The notes: generated by a model from the letters alone, not told the origin. 64,000 nt of DNA from Amblyomma americanum (GCF_052857255.1 NC_135505.1:64165649-64229648), one strand, 5' to 3'; shown: positions 1-11,575, counted from the stretch's first letter. A program made the numbers and translations.

Positions 1-127
1 CAAGCGGCCTGTTCGGGTGAACACCAAGTAGTCGTCGTAAACATACCGAAAAACCCTAATGACTTATTCATCCAATGCCTTTTCAATTGCCCTATCAATC
101 CTGCTTAAAAAGATGTTGGCTAATACA

Positions 128-194
128 GGTGCCACCCTGCAGCCTATGCTCCAGGGTCCAGGGTGGCACATGTGCATAAGCTCCAGGGTGGCAC
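128..194. repeat. Short hairpin-forming repeat cluster
   Basis: The 11-mer GTGCCACCCTG (129-139) is followed by its exact reverse complement CAGGGTGGCAC at 159-169 and again at 184-194. The first pair can form a perfect 11-bp stem with a 19-nt loop. It lies just downstream of the Myb/SANT-like gene on the opposite strand. No function is known to me; it could be decayed satellite or transposon sequence. Confidence 0.6.
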
Positions 195-259
195 CAGGGT
201 GCCCCACGTGCCTTCCACATAAATTTTATTGTTTGATAAGTAGTTCATTGTGTGTATTT

Positions 260-350
260 ATATGCCTTTTGTTCTTCAATAAAAAAACGGTTGATAGTCA
301 GCGCTTGTCTGTGGTAGCCTTTCGTCTTGTCTCTCATTCTTGTTGCGCTG
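260..350 (-). repeat. Suspected dispersed repeat containing a CAGCGC-type motif
   Basis: The stretch around TTGATAGTCAGCGCTTGTCTG-like sequence (about 286-306), followed by GTCTTGTCTCTC and TTGTTGCGCTGTG, resembles a motif I remember as repeated in tick genomes. A possible splice acceptor (TTTTGCTCACAG on the minus strand, exon beginning at 347) would make it a short fourth exon of the Myb/SANT-like gene, running to a stop at 245-247. Which reading is right cannot be settled from one copy. Confidence 0.25.
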
Positions 351-370
351 TGAGCAAAAATGATGAACAC

Positions 371-1392
371 TTACCAACTCTCCCAAATTTTCACCTTGCT
401 GAATGCCAGAATATGAACGTTTTCAAATAACCTGCCTCGTCCTGGGTAACTCAAGGGCGTTTGCTGTTGCACTCGCTCAGAAGGCTGAGTGCTGGGAAGG
501 CTCCTGGAATCAGGCACTGCAGGAGTTGAGTCCAAAGGAGGCCTGACTTCAGGCACTACAGGAGTTGGGTCCATAGGAGGCCTGGCATCAGGCACTGCAG
601 GAGTTTGGTCCATAGGAGGCGTGCTTGGGGCGCGCTCCTCGTCATCTGCCGTCGTTGCCAGCATGCCGTGCAACAACTCTCCCGGCGTGACCCCGCTGCT
701 GCCTGTAAACGCAAGTTATGAAAATTTGCTTTCACCAACAAACCTGCATGATGCAAATTCAGCCTCTGTGATCGCAGCTGAATTATTGCCGTCTGCTGGA
801 ACGCTTACCGGCCATGTCGAGGTCGATACCAGCACTTTCTGGTGGTGTATCCCGGTATGCCGCCGCGTACCTCTCCATGTACAAATCCCTGGCAGCGGCC
901 GTCTTCTTCCGCGCTGCGGTGTTGTTCATTGGCTGGGAAGCGGCTGCAAGGTCTTTCCTGCTCGCAGACCCACCATCTTTTCTTGAACGTTTAATCTTAT
1001 AAGACGTCCCATCGATTAGACACAATATGTCCTGAAGGAGTTGGTCACGCTCGCTGTACTCTTCTTCTGTTCCCGATCTAAATGGAGTCAGGTACAGAAA
1101 TTAACGCTTGCGCGCACACATAAAAATAATAGAAAACTTACTTCTTTTGATTCCTCCTATCGTTGGCGGCGTACCGCGTAATCAGGAGGTCGAACTGATC
1201 GCGCACGCTACGCGACGTGAATGGCTTTTTCAGCATCGCCTTCAGACGAAGGGCGATGTCGTCCCATTGGTCGGGATTCCGAAATGGGTCACTTGTTTGT
1301 ACTTCAAGAAGTAAAGCGACATCCAATTTCGGCGTATAAAATACTCTGCCTGTGTTGACAGCATCTCTTCCATTACTCGCGGCGGCTTGCAT
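371..1392 (-). CDS. Myb/SANT-like DNA-binding protein gene, three exons (1392-1142, 1077-809, 702-371)
   Basis: I assemble this minus-strand gene from splice sites and phase. Exon 1 encodes an N-terminal segment ending in a helix-rich block with LLLEV, DQWDDIALRL and SVRDQFDLLI, typical of Myb/SANT or trihelix-like domains. It ends at a GAA|GTAAGT donor. Exon 2 begins after CATTTAG and continues in phase with a charged SGTEEEYSERDQLLQDI stretch, then a basic segment. It ends at a CCG|GTAAGC donor. Exon 3 begins after GTTTACAG, again in phase, and carries three 13-residue proline-rich repeats. Reading through instead of splicing gives a stop at 783. The start chosen is the Met at 1392; an in-frame Met at 1506 is possible. 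The C-terminus is uncertain: the frame stops at 371, but a donor (GCAG|GTTATT) at 432 could lead to another exon. Likely role: sequence-specific DNA binding, either as a tick-expanded host family or as the accessory Myb-like protein of a PIF/Harbinger transposon. The second option is inference. Confidence 0.6.
498..619 (-). repeat. 39-bp coding tandem repeat in exon 3 of the Myb/SANT-like gene
   Basis: GGAGG blocks recur at 537, 576 and 615, giving an exact 39-bp period. On the minus strand each unit encodes a 13-residue proline-rich motif of the form PPMDxTPxVPxxR. The third unit is PPLDSTPAVPDSR. Because 39 is a multiple of three, copy-number change would keep the frame. It probably forms a flexible linker. 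Confidence 0.8.
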
Positions 1393-1809
1393 GTTCACCG
1401 TGAATGACAGCACGTGCACCAGTGTGGCGTCTGCATCTTTACGATGTCGTGGTTCCGTATCGTGCTGCCATCTAGTGACAAACACTGAAAGCGCTGGGCT
1501 GCACATCTTTTACTTTCTGACAATTGTAATTAGTATATTACTGTTTCCAATGAAGAAAAAAAAGGTATAATGTTTAACGAAGTGCAAAAGCAGGCACATC
1601 ACTAAAAAAGTATTCGACAAGTGCAGTTGCTATGGCGATAAACGTACACAACGGTACTTAGGCTTAAAAGGTCAAAAATCACTTCAGTATCTGAAAAACA
1701 AGGGACATTTGTCGCTAATATTTTGGTGTGTGCGTGAGAGTAGGCGAAATAAAAGCGAACCGCTACCATTTGAGCGAGATATTGCGTAAGACAATCCAGC
1801 GGCGACAAG

Positions 1810-2010
1810 TATTTATTCCGAAGCGGGCGAGCTGGGCGCCGCCATCTTGTCAACGCAGCACGTAGCGTCCCACGTTGCGTACGCTACGCTATGCTTTATA
1901 GCGGGCGTACGTCCGCAACGCCCGGCTAGATACGTTGCGTTCTGCGCATGCGCACTTGTTACCCGCAGTGTCGTTGCGTACGCAAGCTCACTGCGTACGT
2001 CCAACTAAAA
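1810..2010 (-). promoter_or_regulatory. Candidate promoter of the Myb/SANT-like gene, GCGTACG-rich with a YY1-type site
   Basis: About 420-620 bp upstream of the chosen start there is a GC-rich block with repeated CGTTGCGTACG, GCGTACGTCC and CGCAACG motifs in both orientations, plus TATAAAGC at about 1894-1901. An AAGATGGCGGC match (minus strand, about 1840-1850) is the classical YY1 site often found just downstream of a transcription start. The density of short inverted motifs also resembles the subterminal region of a Harbinger-type element. Transcription is not shown by sequence alone. Confidence 0.4.
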
Positions 2011-2027
2011 GTGTCTATTACGTCCTC

Positions 2028-2345
2028 CGCTACGCTCAAACAAGCCGGCGAAGGACGACTGCGTACCACCTACATACAAACCGGTTCACGGAGCGCTTGG
2101 ACAAAGCTACCGGAGACATGCTTGCTGCGTATGTTGACGGGGAACACAAGACCTGGCTTGCCGCTCTTCCCTACAATGTATTCTCTTAAAATAGTGCAGG
2201 GCTGCTGACTAAGATGTTAACACTTTTTAGGATTGTTCACAGGTACTCAACCAACAACCATCATCGACGCCATGCTGCCGAACGGCACAAATGAGGACAA
2301 CCTTGATGATCATGATGAATATTGGTCGCGCAGGGGCGTCTACAG
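2028..2345 (+). pseudogene. Gypsy-type integrase fragment
   Basis: The plus-strand frame to 2189 reads RRTTAYHLHTNRFTERLDK and then DMLAAYVDGEHKTWLAALPY. This is the C-terminal part of the Ty3/Gypsy integrase core (RTTAYHPQTNG-x-TERLNK then EHKTWD). After a stop at 2187-2189 and a frameshift, 2236-2345 gives TQPTTIIDAMLP-NEDNLD, the segment that normally follows the core. The glycine after TN is replaced by R, and the frame is broken at least twice. No LTRs were found nearby. It is a dead scrap of retrotransposon pol. Confidence 0.7.
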
Positions 2346-4979
2346 CCAAAGAGCGCCATGGCAGAAAGTTTTTTCTTTCACTTAAGGTGAGGTCAAAGAC
2401 TCATTTCTCCAAGCACTTCACCTTAATGAAGCCGAGCATCAGGCAAGAGAAAGCTTGTACCCATTTTATCACCGGTGGGTACTCGGCGGCACTGGGGGTC
2501 TCAACCCACACCTCTTGCATGCGAAAAGCAGAACCTTGAAATCGCCACTGAGGTGCTGCGCGCCAAAAACCGACGACTAGCACTGCTACTAATTACAGAC
2601 ACACAAAGAACCACCCACGATGCTACGATCAACGCCGCCATCGCGCCGTATACGAGCCAGCTGACTATGTTTGGATTTGGGCGCCATTTTGCCGCCAGAG
2701 GCAGAGCAAAAATATTTCGCGCCGCTTATTTGGGTCCTTTAACATCGTTCATCGAATTCTGACACTTCGCAGAGAAGTCCTCCGCTGACGAAGAAAAAAC
2801 TTAGAAAAGAATAAACGCTGAATAATTTTAGCCTGCTTCCTTCAGGTAGGTTTGACCAACGAACAGCACACGTGCTGCAGCCGTCAACATCAATTGTCCG
2901 CCTTGGATTTTGGTAGTAGGTTCAATAGAGTGGAGTCATACTACAGCTTAGAAAGCAAATCGTAGGCTTTAACTTGATGTGTTATACAACAATTCTTCGT
3001 CTTCTCTTGAGGCACAATTTGGCGCGTGCTGTGCTCTTCAGCCAAGCAAAAAAAAAAAATTGATCGCGTTACAAGCAGTCATGGAAGATCTTTGAGTCCA
3101 CATTTTCATATTCCCGCATACGAACGTAAGGCCCAAGCTTCGAGGTGAACGAAATGCCTTTAATTTAAGTTGAGGACAGCGCACAGAGCTATGGAAAGAA
3201 ATCACAGACGCAAAGTAAACAGACACGAAGTGAGAAGAGTATGTCAGAGAACAAGCGGGATTTTATATTTTCCCCTTTAGCACAAACAAGGGGGCTTATG
3301 AAGAGCCTGTAATAAGGAGGGAATACAACCAAAGGCCTCTTAAGGTAAACATGCACATTCCATGAAAGAGAAGGCGTTGCTGGGGGCGGTAAAACGTCTA
3401 GTGCGCCAGTGAGGTTAGGAAGTTCCATCGCGACAACGCTAGCGTGAACACTGGGCTGTAGTCCCGCGTGTGTAGGAACAAAATGACGTTCGGCGGCAAA
3501 CCTAGGCAGTACTAAAACTAAATTCTCATTGGTCGGTGACGATGTGACTTCAAAATATGACATTGTGCGGGAAATTCAACATCTCAAAACAAAGTTAAAG
3601 TGACGACGTCACTGCACGATTCCTCAGTGTTCCACAGGGTCATGACGTCATTCCGCCATACGTAGTGCCACTGGAAAGAGAAAAGTTATGGAGCCCCTAC
3701 GCCTTGGGCTGAAAGCTGCGCGCGCCACCCCTCGACCGGCCAGAAGCTTGTGTTGAGGGCGATAACCTCCTCGGCAGAGTGAGCTGCAGGGCGCGCAACA
3801 ATATTTGGGTAATTATGATGACTAATAAGCGTCACCAATTGTCGCCCATTAAAGCTTATGCGCGCAAGCAATTAAACTTCGTTTTATATGTCACATTGGC
3901 GCTGGCGTGCAGCGACCGTGGGAACTAGCAGAGCGGCGAGGGTACCCAGCAACGCCAATAATTGGTGCTGGCGCGATCCCCACACAGGCTGGGATGCGAC
4001 GTCTTCTCCGCCCGTTATATAGAGAACAGCCACAAGTCACAATCATCGATGGTTAGAGTCACTGTACCGCAATTTATTACATTCAGTTTTCATCAGGGTT
4101 ACCAATGCGTTCTCAAGATTTTTGGATGATAATGTCGTAGAAACTAATTATTTCAAGCAATAATTTGAATCATATGAGAAATGCTTTTGTCATTCAGGAC
4201 AAGAAATTATACTGGTGACAGGTGTTAGGAACCATCAATGATGTTTTAACGAGGAGTGGTTGAGCTGAGCTTTTCAGCTTTCAGAAGCATGTTCCCGGCG
4301 ACAGTGCGATTTGAAGCGTTGAAGTGTGTGGCTGTCCTCGAAACAACTGTAGCAGAAGAAGAGTCCCTGCAGTGAGGCACCGACCAGTTCAGCGTCCACT
4401 ATAATTAAAGAAAGATAAACAGAGGAGCCGTCAAATATACAAAACCTGGAAATTGAGTAAAGCTACATTAATGGTCAGATGCAAACACACATCATTTCTT
4501 CCTTCTTAGTTCTTCGGCAGCTCCATTTGCAACTTACCTGCTCATAGAACTATTCTTATAGTCCGTCGTTTTAGTCTCTTTACATATACATTGAATGCTA
4601 TCTTTGGGCCACCAATGTTATCTCTCCAGACATAGAAAGCCGGCTGCTTACGGTAAAACAATAACGGAGGCATTGTACTCATATATTGGCGGAGAGGTCT
4701 GCGAATTCTAATCATCTTCAACTTCTAGTAGAGGTCGTGTGAAATATTGCTGCGAGTTTTAAAAAAACCACAAAAAACATCAAGTTCTCCTTTAATGTGG
4801 CATTATTTACCGAGACATAATGCGCTCATGACTCAGATGCCTTTTTTTGCCGCGTTGTCGATATTTTCTATCCATTTAGACGTTAAAAAACCGGGAGCTG
4901 TTGTCGTTGTTGTTGGTCGACAAATGTCTGGCTGTTGTGCAATTCTAGAATAAACTGAACTAAAGGAATCCTTTCAAAC
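2346..4979. other. Unassigned sequence
   Basis: No gene is recognised. The open frames are short and overlap without conserved motifs; the longest is 124 codons on the minus strand at 3189-3563. There is a poly(A) run at about 3048-3059 and CRE-like sites (GACGTCA) at about 3604 and 3644. The stretch at about 3948-4060 has a promoter-like look and is listed separately. Confidence 0.6.
3948..4060 (+). promoter_or_regulatory. Promoter-like CCAAT palindrome followed by a TATA box
   Basis: CCAGCA-ACG-CCAATAATTGG-TGCTGG at about 3948-3973 is a nested inverted repeat containing CCAAT on both strands. A GTTATATAGAG box lies about 40 bp downstream, near 4014-4024, and the next ATG is at 4049. The only frame from it is 26 codons with no recognisable product. 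This may be a chance arrangement or the remnant of an LTR promoter. Confidence 0.2.
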
Positions 4980-4986
4980 GCTTTGT

Positions 4987-5313
4987 GTGCAGCATGAATC
5001 CCTCATATTTGCACTGATATATCGCCCCCACCGCTTCCTGTCTGGAAAAGTTGGTTCCTTTCTTTCTGCACTCGAGGAAGTTTTCAGCTGTGCCAGTGAT
5101 AACTGCGTGCTTTTCCTGGGAGGCGACTTCAACTTATACTTGTTTGACGCCTCGAATGTCCGTAAAGAACTCCTTTCACTGATCGAATCTAATGGTTTTG
5201 AATACATTGCAGATGGCCCCATCAAGGTAACTGGCATGTGTTCCACATTAATAGAATACTTCATCCCTAATTGTTTACCAGAGCGTATATCTTTTTCAAT
5301 AGCGATCACATGA
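4987..5313 (+). pseudogene. LINE endonuclease fragment (apurinic-like)
   Basis: A 108-codon frame encodes the central to C-terminal part of a LINE exonuclease/endonuclease/phosphatase domain. IYRPH begins the segment, FLGGDFN carries the catalytic Asp/Asn pair, and MCSTLIEYF corresponds to the conserved T-x-S-x-LID region. A frameshift just after the end hides the terminal SDH-like box (DISEHLADFL in the next frame). The N-terminal third is missing or unrecognisable. Confidence 0.7.
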
Positions 5314-5356
5314 GATATCAGTGAGCACTTAGCAGATTTCTTACCAGAAAAGGCTT

Positions 5357-5596
5357 ATGGTTTAATGGGGTTTAACGCCCCAAATCCACTCAGGCTGTGA
5401 GAGACTCCGTAGTGAAGGGCTCTGGTTATTTTGACCACCTGTGGTTCTTAAACCTACACTGAGATCGCAGAGGACACGGGTCTTTAGAATTTCGCCCAGA
5501 TCGAAATTCGACCGCCGCAGCCGGTATCCAACCCGCGGCTTTTTGGTCAGCAGCCGAGTGCCATAACCAATGAGCCACCGCTGCGGCTCTCCTCAG
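5357..5596 (-). mobile_element. Ruka-like tRNA-derived SINE
   Basis: The reverse complement runs from a tRNA-like head (AGCCGCAGCGGTGGCTCATTGG) through a core equivalent to GTGCACGTTAAAGAACCCCAG to a GGGGTTAAAC-type tail. It sits inside the decayed LINE. CAGAAAAG at 5345-5352 and 5597-5604 is the likely target-site duplication. Confidence 0.8.
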
Positions 5597-6979
5597 CAGA
5601 AAAGTGTTCACATCTTACACAGGTAAGCACAATAAATTACGTAGGCGTGCGACTGGGTCGCAACAGCTTGAGGCATTTATACAATCTATCGGGTGGACTG
5701 AATGGCGGTGGGCCTACAAAAGCGGTTCACCTAACGCAGCCTAAAGGATCTCTCTCGAGGCCGTATGTAAAATTTATAACGTTCTTTGGCATTCGACTTC
5801 CTTAGGACAAGGAGAAAACCAAGGACACCATGGCTTTAAAATGAATCACTGAAGAGACTAAGAGTAAAAACTATATAAACAAAAATTCATCAGATCAAAG
5901 AACATGAGAGAGTTTAAGCATTTCAAGATATCCAGAAATAAACTGAATGCATCCCTCCAAAGAGCGAAGCACTAGCGCTTTTATTAACGTTTTGTGTACG
6001 CTCTGAAGAGCGATGTGGATATGCTGAAGAAATAAAAAACTATTGCTTTTGTTGTTTTCTCTTAAGCAACGGCACATACCCGCGGAGGGGTATCGGCCAG
6101 GGTTTAGTGCAGATCCGAACATGAGAAAAATTCATCCATGCTTATCTCAGGTGGCTCAGAAATAAAAAAAAAAAAACGTTTGCACTTTATGAAAAGAAAG
6201 CAGAACTAAAAGAAGCTACGCACGGAGGTAAACGGCTCTTTTGAACATCATTCCCAACACATTAATCTATTACCTAAAATACTTTAAAAACACGATTTCT
6301 ACAATCAATGTGCAATATCTTGTTACCTACGTCAAAAAGCATGATCACTCGTTTTCTTCGCACCAACGCATGAACCCGAAATAATATCGATACTTTAGAA
6401 CAGGAAAAACAGAAATGGGGAAGACGTCCTTCCTAGCCTGATTCAGATTGCCGACTTTTTGTTGATATTTAAAGACTGAGATAAACACGCGTTTAAGGCC
6501 TCAATAGATATCTATTTTTGCAAAACGCTGTGCAGAAAATGTTTCACTCCAAATAAACTTTCTATATAGAATATTTTAATCTTCTGAGAGACTGCCAACA
6601 CTGATGTTGAAAAAAAAAATGTCCCGGGGGGCAGCACTGCTCTCCAAAAGCCGGATTATAAATAATATAGAAAGAAACTGTTGGTCCTAGCTGTCTGTCT
6701 TGATTTCTCTAACGCATTCGACACATTAGGTATTGCCATTTTTACAAAAGTTGTGGTGTTACGGAATGCGCGGTGTTGCCCTCCATTTATTACGGATACA
6801 CTAGCAAGTCAGACACAATTTTTGAAGACAATGATTCATATTCCTGTGTGAAGTCAATTTACACAGGGGTGAAATAATGTAGTCCATTAGACCCTTTTTT
6901 ACATAAATGTCGTTGTTTGTACCTGAATGTTATTGTTGCATATGCTGACGATTCTAAACTACTTTTTTACAGCTAGAAT

Positions 6980-7162
6980 GATTTGATTTATGGTGTTTGT
7001 CGTCTCAAAGCGACTCGGGTTATGAGAGAGGTCATAATGAAGCGCTTCGGATAATTTCATCTACGTCAGGTTCTTTAACGTGCACTGTCATCGCACATTA
7101 CATATCCCTCCAACATTTCGCCTCGATCGAAATGAAACCGCCGAGGCTGGGATTGGACTCGC
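6980..7162 (-). mobile_element. Ruka-like SINE inserted in the LINE reverse transcriptase
   Basis: The sequence matches the tail and core of the other Ruka-like copies, including AAAGCGACTCGGG, GGTTCTTTAACGTGCACTG and a TTTCGCCTCGATCGAAAT block. The tRNA-like head is truncated. A perfect 13-bp duplication, TTACAGCTAGAAT, flanks it at 6967-6979 and 7163-7175. The LINE reading resumes on the other side. Confidence 0.85.
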
Positions 7163-9284
7163 TTACAGCTAGAATACTTAATAAAATTCAGATCACAGCC
7201 GATCGTATGTTATCACAGCTTCAGAGGTGGAGCATTATTAACAGCCTCAAAATGAACACAATCAATTTTAAGTGTGTCATCTTTTATGCAAAATATAGGC
7301 TTGTTTAACAAGCTTTAAGTATTCAAAACATCTGGGGAAGTAATTGACGTAACTAAAAGATTTAAAATGCGGGGATTATTCTTCACAGAGAGTCTATCTT
7401 AGAATGAGCAAGTTATGTTGGGTTTTATGGCACACAGGCAACTAAGGCCATCATGCGCCAAGCTAAATATCTTGAAATGAAGACAGTGATGTTATTAAGC
7501 ATTACGAAGTATTTCCGCACCCTTTCCTTTATTTAAGTTGAATATATTCAACGTAAGTATAGCATAGCAGTAGGAATACTTCGTATACATCACTCAAATT
7601 TCACCCAACTTGTGAATCTTTAACTGTAAGAAAATAAGGATTTATTGCTAACATGAAATTGTACATTTTTTCGCCGACGCAACACAAGCCAAAAGGCCTT
7701 GTCGGTCTGCACCCGGCAGTCATTTCACCAGGCAGAACAAGCTATTTACAGAAATGAAATAAACACCGAAAACAGATATACTGAGGTGTGCACGCAAATA
7801 TGTCTACAGTATAGGTTTTGAATGTGACAGGTATATTGCTAGGAAGGGCGTTGAAAGTTTAGGGAATATAATTTGTGACGCGACGACGAATATAGGTAAA
7901 ATAAATTGGTACCAAAATTCTGGATGTTGCCTTAATGTACCAGCTGATAATATCAAAGAGAAAATTACGTGACCAAAATTTTCTTATTATAACTGTGTTT
8001 CTGAAAAATGCATAGAAAGAAGGCATGTGGAAAGCAGAAAAAATAGTATATCTCTCAGCACAGATATGTTTTGGCAGTGATACGTAGAATGTCTGCTAAA
8101 ATAAGGCTAACTTTTCATTGCTATAAATGTGAGCAGTGACAATAAACAGTGATTCCACATCTAAGTAAACTATAAAAGACAGCGTATATCACAACGTTTC
8201 TGGTTTCAAATGGAATAAAAAATTAAAATTACACAGCTCTCAAGACATTGAGCGAAATTTCTTACTAACGGCTGTAAGATGAGTATTCTATGTCATATCA
8301 CTTTCGGAAAAACGGATAAACATTTTGGCCCTTTCCAATACGAAACAGGTGCACAGCCACAAAGAGCATGACAGGACGTTTAAAACCAACTTGATTAATG
8401 AATTGTAAGTTGCTTGTGTAAATTATGAAAGCAAACTAAATTTGTTTCGTGTGTAATAAAATTTGAGACAGGAATTCAAAGCACCTACAAAGACAAACAC
8501 ACAGAAATAATGGCACAGGAGAAGAATTAACTTCATCCAACTTTATTCGCTGAGAAGCCAGCAATTATAAGGAAATCCATGGCATGCACAGAAGCAAGAC
8601 CGCACACAGTCAATCAACTCTTTCAAGATACAATTCCTTCTTAAAATGCAACGCAGAGATCGCTAACACAATCCTTTCCTTTATTATGGGGAAAAATTAT
8701 AAATCTCCCGTGCCCTACTATGCTAGCTCCTGCCCTGAATCTTTATCTCATGATCCGTGATTCGCACTTCCTCCATTGCGAGAATTTTGCCCGTGGCGAA
8801 TTTTCTACCGCTCGGTGACATATATTGCACTCTGCACAATGTTGCAAAAGTTCGGCGCCTCCAATTTCTTTTCGCGACCGCAGGTGTTCTGCTGCCTGTC
8901 AATCGCGCCAAACAGGGCGATGCCTGAATGACCGGGTCGCCTGATTATACTAATTTATATATTTCCTTGTAAAGACGCTTGAGTTTTTTGCAACCTTGAA
9001 ATCATAATTTATGCATTGGGTTAACCACTTGTTCAAGTCAACCTCTCCACTTTTGACTTCAACCATTTTCATCCAGCTCGGAGTTTCGCGACTCACCGCC
9101 AGACAGTACTAATGGCACAATATATTTCGCGCATAACGAGGGTCTGCAAGCTGTCGCTTTAAAAAGCAACCAGTTTTCGGCCCATTGGCGCTCCACCCAT
9201 GTTTTGGATGCAAGATGATGCTTCCGTACAGCTATAATGTTCAACCCTGGCTCGTTATATTTTAACATTACAGAATAACTCGAG

Positions 9285-9420
9285 ACGTAATCGGTACATG
9301 GAAAGCCCTATCTTTTTCATGCATTTTAGGGCAGATTTCGGTAAATTTTCCTCCAGAATAAATAGGAATAGCGCCTGCCTATTTCTGTCTTTATTATTGT
9401 TGCTTCATACCCTTCCGACT
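9285..9420 (+). repeat. Dispersed repeat A, copy 1
   Basis: This stretch aligns by eye with 30683-30810. Shared blocks are GTACATGG-AAGCC, CTTTTTCATG-ATTT, AGGGCAG-TTT, and AATAGCGC-T-CCT-TTT. The family is unknown; an old transposon fragment is the simplest reading. Confidence 0.5.
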
Positions 9421-10364
9421 GAACCTTAAGTATCGAAGACAGTTAATTACTAATTTTTTATCATTTTTATCCCTCGAGGGCTAGACCTTTGCCACTTGTG
9501 ACATTGTTTCCGTTTATAAAATAAAAACAGGTGATTGCACATGTGTAACTTCAGCTCACTGTGTCGCACTTGATCACATAAAGAACACATCAATATTTGC
9601 CCTTCTCCCTTGTATCGTTTCTAAGATAACGGTACGGTCGCAACAAAAAGTCTGGTTTTGTGATACGCGAGTTTATAGTAAAAATGAAATTTAATGGGAA
9701 GTTTTTTTCTGCTGCGCCATTACCTGAACAATTTAATCCAAAGGCTCGACATCCATAGCCATTATGCAACTAATATTTTTTTTAGCAATCGTTCATGTTT
9801 ATTTATTGCGAACGCATTTCTTGTCTTATGAGTGATGTGTACAGGATCTGTCAGCAAGGCATGTCGGCAGAGAGTGTTACCAAAGCGTATTACCAGAGCA
9901 TGCTGGCACGAAAATGACCCTTCAAAAAAAGAACATTCGATGGTCTTCGCACGAAATGATCATTCAATAGCCAATCCTTTAGTTTATTGCTTCTTTATAG
10001 TTGCTGTGCTGCTCGGCCAGCACAGTGCAGGAAACTAGTCGCCGGTCGACTTCTCTCAGCCAGCTGGAAGATTTACTGATCCACTTTAACCTAAAGGACT
10101 TCAGTACCTTGGCTCTTGCTATGTTACTGCCGTCGAATGCTAATTATGACACCATTTCCTGCTGCCATCTTTAGAGCTTCTTATACTAGAGGCCTTTTTT
10201 TGATTTAGCGCCCACATGGTGGGAATGAGGTACCAAAAATCTATCAGGGAGCCTAAAAGCTCCACGGTTCTTCCGGATATTCTTTTTACCCCGACTGAAC
10301 AAAAAAGCACTCACTTCAGAACACTAATTAAAATGGCAGGCAGGACATTACCTTTACAAGAAAT

Positions 10365-10530
10365 GTGGCCCGGCTGTTGCTTCCTACTCTTCGAAAATAG
10401 ACAACGCAGGAAGAAGAGACATATTGGAAAAGATGCAGAAAATAATGTTCTATCAACAATTAAACAAAAGTTAAATTCATTTTTACATTTTTTTTATTTT
10501 CGCTGTCCTCTTAAACTAAAGCGTAACGGC
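10365..10530 (+). repeat. Dispersed repeat B, copy 1
   Basis: This stretch aligns by eye with 31258-31415. Shared blocks are GTGGCC-GGCTGTT, AACGCAGGA-GAA, GGAAAAGATG, AACAAAAGTAA-TT and GCTG-CC-TTTAA. Both copies lie in the same orientation, about 21 kb apart. The family is unknown. Confidence 0.55.
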
Positions 10531-11330
10531 GGTGAGGATTGTACTATGCGACAGATGCACTGTCATCGCTTAGTGCATGATTCCAGTTAGCTTGGAACGC
10601 CTGCTGAAGGCCAGTGAACCCTGCCTGCGGCGTTGGAAATAAGTCGCATTGTTTGAAAGGCATTTTAGGCCTGCGAACGCACATATTTTTTCTGAGATGG
10701 TTGGACAAAACCACTAACTGCGGAGGCGAGATAAGAGAAAACGATAACCAGCCACACCGGTATCAATTGTGCAGCTCGGCGTCTATTCTGGACGCGAAAG
10801 GAAACCGTCGTACATTCGAGAACGGAATTTCAACAGCTCTCGAAAGAAGCTAACAACCCCGATTCGTAAGATGAACTTGGGAATTTCCCTAGCTTAAAGA
10901 GAAGCCTTCCATACGTACACGTATATGTGCGCCGAATTTACGTCACCGTAGTCTTTCAAGCTCCGGTCGCCTGACGTTTAAATAGGAGGTTCATAGATAT
11001 CACCTAATGCATTGGGTCTGCGCAAATTTTTTCCGTGAACCAGAAAAAATGCCCTCCTGCTGCCACTAAGTCTACGAATACAGTCTGCTCCCGTGCAGGT
11101 TTTCTTAAGCCGAGAAAGTGACAGACTTCCGTGGGCATCTAATTGTGCGACAATGGTATTTCGACAGTGGGACATCGCGGATGACGTAATTGCATAGATA
11201 CTGGAAGAAGTAACGGAATCGTTGTGCTGCATGGTGCTATGTTGGTAGCGTCCGGTGGAATAGCGGGCTCCTCTTAACGCAAATGCCGATAATGCGAAAA
11301 TGTTTCCCATTCCTCCATTTCGAAACAAGA

Positions 11331-11512
11331 GAGTAATTACTCACTGACATCCACCCAAGCGCACCCGTACGGCTGCAGAGGAAATCTGTACAGCTTTCTC
11401 AGAAACATCGTAGTTAAGGAAAATTCGTCCTGGTCCGGGGCTTGAACCCGGGACAACCGCTTCACAGGAGCAGTTGCTCTACCAACCAAGCTAACCGGGA
11501 CGGCAAGCTTAT
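11331..11512 (-). mobile_element. tRNA-derived SINE of a second family
   Basis: The reverse complement begins GTCCCGGTTAGCTTGGTTGG (box A) and carries GGTTCAAGCCCCGG (box B), then CCAGGACGAATTTTCC. It ends in a tail reading GCGCTTGGGTGGATGTCAG followed by AGTAATTAC. The head is tRNA-like but fused to a body, so this is a SINE and not a tRNA gene. The tail recurs twice at 11576-11765. Confidence 0.8.
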
Positions 11513-11575
11513 GGTAGGGCGAGAGCGAATTGATCAATAACTCGAAGTGAGAACAGTGTTAGTGAAATATTTAAA

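Larger units (their letters stand above)
4987..7440 (+). mobile_element. Degenerate CR1/Jockey-like LINE, interrupted by two SINEs
   Basis: Pieces of one LINE ORF2 occur in order on the plus strand. The endonuclease (4987-5313) contains LFLGGDFN. An EN-RT linker resumes after a SINE (about 5605-6010), with a FKHFKISRNKLNASLQRAK segment typical of this region. The reverse transcriptase (about 6640-6979) shows VCLDFSNAFDTL, a degraded GV-x-Q-x-SPLGPFL-like block and AYADDSKLLF. After a second SINE, 7176-7310 carries the RW-x-IINSLKMN segment that follows the YADD box. Many stops and frameshifts make it inactive. The tail end near 7440 is approximate. Confidence 0.75.
7441..11330. other. Unassigned AT-rich sequence with a few dispersed repeats
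   Basis: I see no gene. Open frames are at most 124 codons and lack conserved motifs. Two stretches (about 9285-9420 and 10365-10530) have relatives elsewhere in the window and are listed separately. The rest is AT-rich sequence without recognisable features. Confidence 0.6.

Noticed and set aside
59..430. 123-codon plus-strand frame at the window start
   Set aside because: It lies antisense to the end of the Myb/SANT-like gene and through a suspected repeat, with no protein signature.
11430..11510. Possible tRNA gene
   Set aside because: The tRNA-like head continues into a SINE body and tail, with no T-run terminator after the acceptor stem.
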